Source: Chrysemys picta bellii
Taxonomy: Eukaryota > Chordata > Testudines > Emydidae
Assembly (NCBI RefSeq): GCF_011386835.1
Contig: NC_088792.1
Location: 61,942,081 to 62,006,080 of the forward strand
DNA: 64,000 bases
Reading direction: 5' to 3'
Shown: positions 42,196 through 52,000 of the stretch, one piece after another
Numbering within the stretch: position 1 is the stretch's first letter
Layout of the letters: every line of letters starts with the position of its first letter
The notes under the pieces: model-generated
Database searches by the model: none
What the model was told of the DNA's origin: nothing
Seen by the model: the letters and a program-made list of their open reading frames with translations, nothing else
Program-made: the position numbers and the translations under genes

Positions 42196-45100
42196 ATGGC
42201 ACCGATCATCTTCGCAACATTAAACACCCGGGGCTGTAGGATGGGTCTCCGCAGGAGCCAGGTGCTCTCCTTCCTTCGAGGCTGTGCCGGGCCGCCTGCT
42301 GCACCTCCGGGTCCGCATGGAGGGGCTTGTGGTTAATCTCGTCAATGTTTACGCCCTGACATTGGGCCCGGAGAGGTTGTGTTTTTATCAGCAGGTGTCC
42401 GCCTTCCTCGGCACCTTGGATCCTCACGAGTGCCTGGTCCTGGGCGGGGACTTTAATGCCACCCTTGAGGAACGGGACCGCTTGGGGACCGAGCAGCACC
42501 CAGCCGCCGCGGATGTCATCCGGGAGATCGTCGAACATCACTCCCTGGTGGATGTCTGGCGCGACCACCACCCGGATGATGTTTCGACATTCACTTTTGT
42601 CCGGGTGGAGGTCCATTGGTCGTACCACTCCCGGTTGGACCTCATCTATATGTCACGCTTCCATCTTTCCCGGGCCCACTCCTCCAGCGTCCGGCCGGCC
42701 CCTTTTTCAGATCACCATCTAGCCACCGTGACAGCCTCTCTCTGCGCGGAGAGGCCGGGGCCGGCCTATTGGCACTTTAATAATAGCTTGTTGGAGGATG
42801 TGGGCTTCGTGGCATCCTTCCGGGAGTTCTGGCTGGCCTGGCGAGGGCAGCGGTGTGCCTTTCCCTCGGCGCGGCGGTGGTGGGACCTGGGGAAGGTGCG
42901 CGCCCGGCTCTTCTGCCGTGACTACACCCGGGGTGCCAGCCGACGGAGGGATGCGGCGATAGGGCAGTTGGAACGGGAGGTCTTAGAGCTGGAGAGGCAT
43001 CTGGCCGCCAGCCCCGGTGATCCATCCCTCTGCGGAGCGTGCCGGGAGAAGCGGGAAGAGCTGCGGACCCTCGAGGACCATCGGGCCCAAGGTGCCTTTG
43101 TTCGATCCCGCATCCGCCTCCTTCGGGAGATGGATCGCGGCTCCCGCTTCTTCTACGCCCTGGAGAAAAAGAGGGAGGCCAAGAAGCACGTCACCTGCCT
43201 TCTAGGAGAGGACGGCACCCCCCTCACGGATCCGGCGGAAATGTGCGGGAGGGCCAGGGCCTTCTACGCAGGCCTTTTCTCCCCGGATCCGACCGATCCT
43301 AACGCTTGCAGAATGCTCTGGGATGAACTCCCGATGGTCAGCGCGGGCGACCGAGACCGGCTGGAGCTGCCTCTCACTCTGGCCGAGTTCTCGGAATCCC
43401 TCCGCTGCATGCCCACCAATAAATCTCCGGGCATGGACGGGCTGACCGTGGAGTTCTACCACGTGTTTTGTGACGTCCTTGGCCCAGACCTTGTCACCGT
43501 CTGGGCCGAGTCCTTGCAGGGCGGGGTCCTCCCTCTTTCGTGCAGGTGAGCCGTGCTGACATTATTGCCGAAGAAGGGGGACCTCCGCGATTTACAGAAT
43601 TGGCGTCCTACCTCGCTCCTCAGCACGGACTATAAAATCGTAGCGAAGGCCATCTCGCTGCGGCTAGGGTCCGTGCTGGTGGACGTGATCCACCCAGACC
43701 AGACCTACACCATCCCGGGCCGCACCATCTTCAACAACTTGTATCTGGTCTGGGACCTCTTGGAACTCGGGTGTAGGGATGGTCTGTCGTTCGCCCTCCT
43801 GTCCCTGGATCAGGAGAAGGCGTTCGACAGGGTGGACCACGGGTATCTCCTGGGCACTCTGCGAGCATTTGGCTTCGGGCCCCAGTTTGTGGGTTTTCTC
43901 CAGGTGCTGTACACCTCCGCAGAGTGTTTGGTCAGGCTCAACTGGACCCTGACCGAACCGGTCAGCTTCAGGCGAGGAGTACGTCAAGGGTGCCCCCTCT
44001 CGGGCCAGCTGTATGCTCTGGCGATCGAGCCCTTCCTCTGTCTCCTCCGTAGGAGGTTGGCAGGGTTGGTGCTGTGGGAGCCGGAGCTGCGGCTGGTCCT
44101 GTCGGTGTACGCCGGTGATGTGCTCCTCGTGGTCCAGGACCCGGGCGACTTGGTGCGGGTGGAGGCTTGCCAGACCATCTATTCGGCGGCCTCCTCCGCC
44201 CGGGTCAACTGGGTCAAGAGCTCTGGCCTGGTGGTAGGGGACGGGTGGCAGGCGAGCTCCCTCCCACCCGCGCTTCAGGCCGTCCGGTGGAGCGCGGGTC
44301 CGCTGCTCTATCCCGGCGTTTACCTTTCTGCCATGCATCCGTCTCCGCCGGAGAACTGGCTAGGTTTACAGGGCAGAGTGTCGGAGCGGCTCCGGAAATG
44401 TACAGGACTGCTCCGGGGTCTCTCCCTTCGAGGGAGAGCACTGGTGCTCAATCAACTAGTCCTGTCCATGCTCTGGAACCGGCTCAACACCCTGGTCCCG
44501 GCCCCGGGCTTCCTGACCACCCTCCGGACGTTGATTCTGGAGTTCTTTTGGTCAGGACTGCACTGGGTCTCTGCGGGGGTTTTCCATCTACCCCTGGAGG
44601 AGGGAGGGCAGGGCCTGAAGTGTCTGCACGCTCAGGTCCACGTCTTCCGCCTCCAGGTCCTGCAGAGGCTCCTTTATGGTGCAGGTAGTCCGGCGTGGAG
44701 CGTATTGGCGCAAGCCTTCCTGCGCCGCTTCCGAGGGCTCTGATATGACTGGCAGCTCCTTTGTCTCCATCCGAGAGGTCTTCCGCGAGGCCTCTCCGAG
44801 CTGCCGGTCTTCTACCAGGACCTCCTCCGGACCTGGAAACTGTTTTCAGTGACCAGGTCCGTGGCGGCCACCGTGGGGGCAGATCTCCTCGCGGAGCCCC
44901 TGCTACACAACCCCCAGCTTCATGTGCAGGTGGCGGAGTCCCCCATGGTGCGCCAGAGGTTGGTCCTGGCAGAAGTCACCAAAGTCGGAGACCTCCTGGA
45001 CTACGACCGGGGAGACTGGCTGGATCCCCTGACGCTCGCTCAGTGCATGGGGCTCTCCAGACCTCGTACTCCCCGGCGTGTACGTCAGGAGGTGAGGGCC

Positions 45101-45943
45101 GCTTTGCCGCCCGCTGCTCAGGACTATCTCGACCGGGTCCTGCGAGAGGGCACGCCCCGCCCACTCTCCACTCCGAGCCCTCCAGACTTTTTCATCGGGC
45201 AACTGCCCCGTGGACCCAACCGGCCCCCTCCCCGTCCATTCGCCATGAGCCGGCTGCACCATCTGCAGCCGGTTCTGTTCTGGACCGCACCAAGGAAACA
45301 TCTATACACGCTCGTGCTCCATGTTCTTCATGTCCTCACCCTCGTGTCCCGCCCTGATACGAAGTGGCGGGACCTTCTGCCACCTCTGGAGGGTGAGGAG
45401 CCCCGGTGGGCCAGCCTTTATTCTGCTCTGATCCCGAAGCCCACCGGGGACATCAGTTGGCGGCTCCTTCACGGAGCCGTGAGCACGGGCGTGTACTTGG
45501 CGCGGTTTACCCCTATCCCAGACACCTGCCCCTTTTGCGGCGTGAGGGAGACCCTGGCGCATGTTTACCTGGAGTGCGCCAGGCTGCAGCCCCTATTCCG
45601 GCTCCTCACGGATATTTTGTTAAGATTTTGGTTGCACTTTTCTCCTCACCTTTTTATTTATGCACTCCCTATCCGTTGCCCCACAAAGTCGCGGGACCTC
45701 CTGGTCAACCTCCTTCTGGCCCTAGCGAAACTGGCCATCTATAAAACCAGAGTGAGGAGGTTGGCCGATGGAGTTTCCTGTGACTGTGGGGCGTATTTCA
45801 GGTCCTCCGTTCTTTCACGTATCCGGGCAGAGTTCCTCTGGGCGGCGTCCACTGGCTTCCTTGATGCCCTCGAGGAGCAGTGGGCGCTGTCCGGGGTTCT
45901 CTGCTCGGTGTCCCCGTCTGGTTCGCTTCGTTTGACCCTTTGA
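42196..45943 (+). pseudogene. Tx1-like LINE ORF2 (APE endonuclease, reverse transcriptase), inactivated
   Basis: The ATG at 42196 begins MAPIIFATLNTRGC, the APE N-terminus. Near 42280 the frame changes and the segment with the catalytic ET(H/W) motif is missing. The downstream endonuclease is present (LVLGGDFNATL, RLDLIYMS, SDHHLAT). RT begins with NKSPGMDGLTVEFYHVF, then TGA at 43547-43549, then LLPKKGDLRDLQNWRPTSL, LDQEKAFDRVDH and GVRQGCPLSGQLYALAIEP. The active site at 44108-44119 reads YAGD instead of YADD. A second TGA is at 44741-44743. The C-terminus has CPFCGVRETLAHVYLEC, a CX2CX7HX4C knuckle. Apart from the endonuclease break all parts share one frame. Confidence 0.9.
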
Positions 45944-46083
45944 CCTCACTCCTGTCCCTGTTCTTTTATTAGTTGTCCCCAGTAATTTTTTGGTCTCCAG
46001 GTCCTGTGGACCCCCCCTTAGGCTGGGGGGGATCCTTTAGCAGTGCGCGGGCTTTGCCCACCCACTTCCTGGATCCCAATAAG

Positions 46084-46177
46084 TCTGGTCACTCAGGGAA
46101 CAGAAAACTACTCATCCAGTGACCAGTATATTTGCCCTCTACCAGCCTTCTGTACCCCACTGGTCTGGGTCTGTCAC
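46084..46177 (+). repeat. 3' remainder of LTR-like repeat with second target copy
   Basis: Starts TCTGGTCACTCAGGGAACAG, the same as 37953 onward, and continues to GGGTCTGTCAC, the terminus that pairs with CTGTGACA at 37379. Confidence 0.7.
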
Positions 46178-46304
46178 ACCATGTTATATTGAACTTGCTT
46201 TGATCCGCCGGAGCACACAGCCCCGCCCCCCCAGAGCGCTACTTTACCGCGTTATATCCAAATTCATGTTATATTGGGCCGCGTTATATCGGGGTAGAGG
46301 TGTA

Positions 46305-46700
46305 TTCATAAATGATCTGGAAAAGCGGGTAGATAGCGAGGTGGCAAAGTTTTGTACCTGTCTGTAATTATGGGAGGAAGCAGTACATTAAAAGGGGAGC
46401 AGGTGTTGAATGTCTGGTATGCCAGGAAGGGATTGCTGAGTCAGAATACCAGCCTCTAGAAATAGTCTTTGGGGTCCACCTTGGAACAAAAAAACAACAA
46501 CAACAAAAAATGGGATTCAGACCTCAAAGGCAATAGGGAATAAATGGTTTCACACATTTTACAGGCATGCTGTTGGTGAGTATTTCTAGGATGAGGAAAA
46601 ATCAGTTCCCTGGCTTTTGGAGGGGTAGATGCAGGAGTAAGGCTCTGAAAAGCAGAGTTATTGTTATTGAGTATATAAAATGGGAAAGTTATTGTAGATT
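46305..46700 (+). pseudogene. Second CR1 LINE, resumed RT segment
   Basis: TTCATAAATGATCTGGAAAAG resumes the CR1 RT exactly where it stopped at 37308 (IHKDLE and EVAKFCT after NIF-type context). It decays within about 400 bp; the end is not sharp. Confidence 0.65.
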
Positions 46701-47594
46701 ACAGCAGCAGTAGCGCCCAGAACATTTTACAAGAATGACTGAGTGAATAACCAGAGAGCCCGGGATACAGATTTTTTTTTCTCTTGGGTGTGCTGGTGGG
46801 ACATTATTTTGATCTTTGAACAATTTTAAGTAAAACTTCTGTTTAAAACAAACCACTTCTGTGACAATTCTTACCCACAACTTGCCCATTCTTATGAACC
46901 TTCCCCTCAGGTGATAAGTAGAATTCTCATTTTCATTTCTGCTATTCATATGAACACACCTGGCAATTTAGTTTTTGTTGCTTCAGAGGAAACTGGATCA
47001 AACCACTATCAATTTATGCAGCATTAATGGGCTTAGTGTTTTATTTACTATAAATGAAGTGCATAACACATCGGCAACAGTGAGCATGAAAACAAAAATT
47101 TAATGGGTCACTTTTATGATGCAAGAGTGAAGTGAAGAGACCTCTGTAATGTGATTTACTTTTAATACTTGGTAATGTAGTCTTAGTTGGAATAAACAAG
47201 GTTCCCTATTAAGACTCACATTCCTATTTTTTTTTCCACTTTATTATTTCACACACACTTTGAGACCTGAAGCAACTTTTTCCATACCTGTGTGCCAATT
47301 CTTTTAGGGGTTTTCCAATGTTATGTTTTTCATTCCTCCCCACCACCTTTTAAATAACATTTGCAATTGTTTTTCATTCATGCATTCAATTTCATGACAT
47401 GGCAGTGATACTTGACACTAATAAAATCTTTCTGCATCCATAGTAATTAATCACATTTTAGTAATCATTTTAAATGTTCCTACTATATAAATGTATCCAT
47501 GAGCTTGCTTGTTACAAGTAAATGTCTGATACATCCTTGTGAAGCAGACATAATCACTTTTGGAGAGGTATACACATTGAAAAAGTTTTGTAAG
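46701..47594. other. Intergenic sequence, nothing identified
   Basis: AT-rich sequence with no supported ORF or repeat terminus. The Gypsy element is inserted at its right end. Confidence 0.6.
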
Positions 47595-48971
47595 TGTAAC
47601 CCTTCTGCCCATCTAAGTTGGCAGCAACAAGGGCCGGGTTCTGTATCTAGGGGTTCCATTTCAATAACGCAATGCAAAACCGGCTCGAGCCCCCACCCAG
47701 TGACCTGGGACAATTACATACCACCCCCTGGGCGCCTCTAAGAGGCAATACTTCCCCTCTCGCAAGCACAGAGTCTGAGTGTAACCGAAAATGTTTAATA
47801 ACATGAGGTAAACGACATCAGCGTTAAATTGGAAAAACACCACAAACAGGCTTCATGAGCAAAAAACGCACCCCAGCAAATTGGGCTGTGTCCTTTCCCT
47901 TTGGTTCCTGAAACCAGCAACCCAAGGATCACCAAAGTCCCCAAAGTCCAACAACCCCCCAAAGTCTCTGTCCCTGGTCAGTGCAGCCCCAGAGTTCAAG
48001 CGGGGGGGGGGGGGAGGCACGCAGGGTGTTAAGGGGCACCTTACGTGATCCAAGGCCGACCGGCTGCCTCTCCGTGGGGTTCCGCCACAGCCTTCTCCAC
48101 AAGCCGCTCCACTCCACCAGCTGTCCCATGAGCCGCTCCCGCCGTCCACGAACTGCTCTGGCAGCTGCTCCGCTCTGCTCACCGACCTGTGAGCCACTCA
48201 GCTCTGCTCCACTTCAGCCGTTCCTTGGGCTGCTCCCACAAGGCTCCGCTCTGATCTGCTCGCTGCTTCTCCAGCCGCTCCACCCTGCTCACCGACCTGT
48301 GAGTCGCTCAGCTCCGCTCCGCTCCAACCGTCCCCTGAGGCTCCACTCTGCTAGCTGCTTCGCCAGCCGCTTAGCAATATAGTTTCAGGCTCCCCCACTA
48401 GTTAACACAGCCTCAGTGATCTCAGCTCTTTTGTGATTTCAGCTCATAGTAGGGGAGCCCCAGTGCTAGTGCACCATTGGCCCAAAGTAAATTCAGCTCA
48501 GCAGTCTGTAATTAGACTTCTAATGGAATCAAAGTCAGCTCTGACATTCAACAGTGGAGAGAGGAGGTAGTGCAATTGGTGTTTCAACCCCTCGGGGAGG
48601 GGGCCATACCATCAGGTACAAATACCTGTCCCCATCCTCTCTCTATTCACTGGGTTTTGTAACCCATGCCCCTTGTCAAGCAAGTGCTACTTAGGTAATG
48701 GTGATGGACTCACTCAGTCCTTCTGTCATACAACAGGTCCACTGCCCTTGATTCACAGAATCAGGGTAACAAAATTTTATTCTTCCTGCCCCAATAACAA
48801 AGAAACTGGGGATCCCACACCAGCCAAAGTAACCACTTTGAGTTGCTGTTGTTTCATGCCAGGCGAGTGGGTGTGCCTATGCAAACAAGATCAGCCCCTG
48901 GAGTTCTTTTCCACACTCACCATAATTCACCACCAGATGTCAGGGTAGAGCTCATCCTGACTCTGCTTACA
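47595..48971 (-). repeat. Gypsy 3' LTR
   Basis: In plus orientation starts TGTAACCCTTCTGCC and ends CTGCTTACA; complemented, the LTR reads TGTAAGC to GGGTTACA, with TG/CA ends. 1377 bp, unusually long. It contains a G-run near 48001-48014 and GC-rich CCGCTCC-type tandem motifs at about 48100-48370. An AATAAA on the minus strand lies at 48776-48781. Confidence 0.92.
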
Positions 48972-49028
48972 TCCTCCCCCCAGCCAAAAATTTTCGTCCC
49001 GACAAATCACACTCCCTATTATAACAAC

Positions 49029-52000
49029 TCACAGGTTCCCTCCAAAGGGCCTTAGATAGCCCACTTTAGCTTCCACAAGCCTGTGTGCTAAACATATTGG
49101 TTCCTCACTAGTCACCCCAGGTGCATCATAAGTCAACCGTTTTACTGGCCTTATTACCCTGTCTCGTCTATTGAGAATCTCTGTTGTCGTGGTAGAGGGG
49201 ACAGCCTCTTGAACGACAGATGGGGAGGTTTCCTTTGAGGGCCCCTCGGCTACTGGCATAGGCCCCTGCAGTTCTAGTTCTAACAATGGAGGGTCCAAGG
49301 TGCCCAGGACATCCTCCACCTGTATGTCTTCACTGTCCAGTAACCTGTGTGTGTCATCACATGGGGGTCCCACCAGTGGCCCAGGGGTGTCAGGAATGGG
49401 CCTAAATACTTCTGCCATGGGGTTTAGGGCGGAAGAAGAGGAGCTCTCTTTTGATGCTGATCGAGACTGAAATCTTGTCTCCATCCCAGGATACACCATG
49501 GCTGTGTCTTCCTCCTCAGACTCACTCTCGCATGTGCTGTATAGGGGTAGGTTAGCTGCAGGGGGCTGGCTGTCCACGTTGGAGGGCAGCTTTGGTCCAG
49601 CACCTTCGTTCCGCCCGGTTGCCCTGTTGTGGCCCATCTCATACGGGGTGTCTACCAGTTCTCCCACAGGGAGCAAAAGGTTTCTATGCACTGTCTTTAT
49701 CTGCCCTGGACCCTCTTCAGGTTTAATCTTGTAGACTGGCAGGTCTCCTAGCTTTTCCATCACCAAATACGGTATTGCCTTCCACCTGTCAGCTATCTTG
49801 TGTTTGCCAGCAATACCCAAATTTCGCAGCAGGACTCTGTCCCCCGGCTGGAGCTCTTGTAAACGTACCCTAGCATCATATCGCTGTTTGTTGCAGTCTG
49901 CGTTCTTCCGAGCAGCAGATGTAGCTAAGTGATAAGCATCCCGCAGCTTTTCTCTGAGTCGGGATACATATTGCTGATGAGTTTCATAGCTATCTCCATC
50001 CTCTGATACACCAAAGCACAGGTCTATGGGTAATCTTGGTTCTCGTCCAAACATTAAGAAATATGGGGTGACTCCTGTAGCATCATTCCTTGTGGCATTG
50101 TAGGCGTGCACCAGAAATGCGACATGTTGGCTCCAGGTTGCCTTCTGCTCTGGCCGCAAAGTCCCCAACATATCTAATAGGGTTCGGTTGAACCTCTCTG
50201 GCTGAGGATCACCTTGTGGGTGATAAGGCGTTGTCCTAGACTTTTTAATTCCCGCTATCCTCAGCACCTCCTTCAGAAGATGACTCTCAAAGTCCCGCCC
50301 CTGATCCGAGTGTATCCGGGCTGGAAATCCATAAACTGAGAAATATTTCTCCCACAGTACTCGAGCAACAGTGGTGGCCCTCTGATCACGTGTGGGATAT
50401 GCCTGCGCATATCGTGTATAATGGTCAGTCACTACTAGAATGTTCCCAATATTCCTCTTGTCTACTTCTAAAGACAAGAAATCAATGCATACCAGCTCCA
50501 GAGGTTTGTTGCTGGTGATGTTCTTCAGATATGCAGCCCTCATGGGCAGAGTTTTCCTTTGAACACATCGAGCGCAGGTCTCACATTTCCTGCGAACATC
50601 TTCAGCCATCCGAGGCCAATAGAACCTACTACGAATAAGTTCCAGGGTCCTCTCCATCCCTAAATGTCCAAAGTCATCATGCAGGGCCCTCATGGCCAGG
50701 GCTCTGTACTCTTTTGGCAGCACTAGCTGTGCTCGTTGCTTTTGTAACGGGTCTGTGGTCACTCGGTGTAGCACTCCCTGAATCAGTTTTAGTTTGGTCC
50801 ATTCTCTCAATAGTAGTTTACCCTCCGGGTTAGGTGGGACAACCACAGCTGGGCTTCGCCCCTCCCTTTTTGCAAGTAGTGTATCACGAATGTCAATATC
50901 TTGCAGCTGGGCTTCCTGCCAGTCAGCCGCATTGAGCATGGGCAAAGGAGATTGGTCCAACGCAATATAGTTCACTGAAGCAGAAGGCACGCATTCAGGG
51001 GGCAGGCCCAAAGCTTCTGCAGCACATCCATGAAGACTCTCCTGGGACTCTGGTTCCCGGCGACTCACACTGCAAATAGCCCTCACTCCATCTGTGGGTA
51101 TCACAGCAACTCCTGGTGCCTGTGGACGCCTGGACAATGCATCTGCATCTACATTGCTTCTCCCTGATCGGTATTGAATGCTGAAGTCATAGCTAGCCAA
51201 AGCGGCCACCCATCTTTGCCCTGTAGCATCCAGCTTAGCACTTGTTAACACATAGGTCAGTGGGTTGTTGTCCGTCCACACCTGGAACTGAGCACCATAC
51301 AAGTAGTCTCGAAATTTCTCAGTGATGGCCCATTTCAAGGCCAAGAACTCCAGCTTGTGGGTGGGATAGCGAGTTTCACTATCAGACAGTCCTCGGCTGG
51401 CAAAGGCTACAGGTTTACGTCTTCCTTCCACTTCCTGGTACAGTACTGCTCCCAGACCCTCCAAACTGGCATCAGTATGCAGGATAAATGGCTTGCTTGG
51501 GTCAGCAAAGACTAGGACCGGAGCATGAGTTAGGCATGTAATGATTTCTCGAAAAGCCCTTTCACATCTCTCATCCCACCGTGGCCCAAATGGTTCGAAG
51601 GGGCCATAGTGTCTCTGCACAGGAGGCTTTGGGGACCTCCCCTTATTCTTGGTCTTAGATTTGTTCCTGCTGGACTGGTATCCCCTGGTAAGATCATTCA
51701 GAGGTTTTACAATCGTAGCATAGTTCTTCACAAATCTGCGGTAGTAGCCACTAAACCCAAGAAAGGTCTTGAGTTCTCTGTAGTTACTTGGACATGGCCA
51801 TGTAGTGAGGGCTTCTATTTTATCAGGATCAGTACTCACACCCTCTTGGGACACGATGTGACCCACATACTTCACTGAGGTCCTGCAGAACTGGCATTTG
51901 TCAATTGAAAGCTTCAAACCATAATCCTCTAACCTATCAAGCACTTTAAGAAGTCTTTCTTCATGCTCCTCCAAGGTTCTTCCAAACACAATCAGGTCAT

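Larger units (their letters stand above)
38039..46083 (+). mobile_element. Tx1-like LINE (L1/Tx1 group), near full-length but inactive
   Basis: About 8 kb, GC-rich (unlike its neighbours), with a non-coding 5' part (38039-39334), ORF1 with a zinc knuckle and ORF2 with APE endonuclease, RT and a C-terminal CCHC. Gene order and RT sequence match the Tx1 group known from Xenopus. The element is flanked by copies of one target segment starting TCTGGTCACTCAGG (37953 and 46084). These are identical for about 44 bp, then similar but diverged to about 82 bp. ORF1 has frameshifts and a stop. ORF2 has an endonuclease deletion, two stops and a mutated RT active site. Confidence 0.85.
37379..46177 (+). 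repeat. LTR-like repeat (TGTGAC...GTCACA) split by a LINE
   Basis: Begins CTGTGACAAAGTTCCTCC inside the MITE and ends GGGTCTGTCAC. ACCA on both sides (37375-37378 and 46178-46181) is a plausible 4-bp duplication. Repeat sequence proper is about 37379-38038 and 46084-46177. TG/CA ends suggest a solo LTR. The Tx1-like LINE lies in its distal part. Confidence 0.65.
37311..46302. mobile_element. Mariner-like MITE split by nested insertions
   Basis: Terminal CACCTCTACCCC and GGGGTAGAGGTG with TA at 37309-37310 and 46303-46304, sitting in the CR1 RT. MITE sequence proper is only 37311-37378 and 46178-46302. These halves align to the two halves of the intact copy at 8344-8536 (read in reverse complement). 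Confidence 0.85.

Noticed and set aside
43664..44338. 224-codon minus-strand ORF
   Set aside because: It is antisense to LINE ORF2, which has recognisable RT motifs. The long open frame is a by-product of GC-rich codons.
37375..46181. TIR DNA transposon reading of the TGTGAC...GTCACA repeat
   Set aside because: The inverted match is only about 6 bp and the ends are TG/CA, so a solo LTR is more likely; left open in the feature entry.
47981..48382. CRISPR-like or regulatory tandem array in CCGCTCC-rich LTR part
   Set aside because: The repeats are short, irregular GC motifs within an LTR, without regular spacers.
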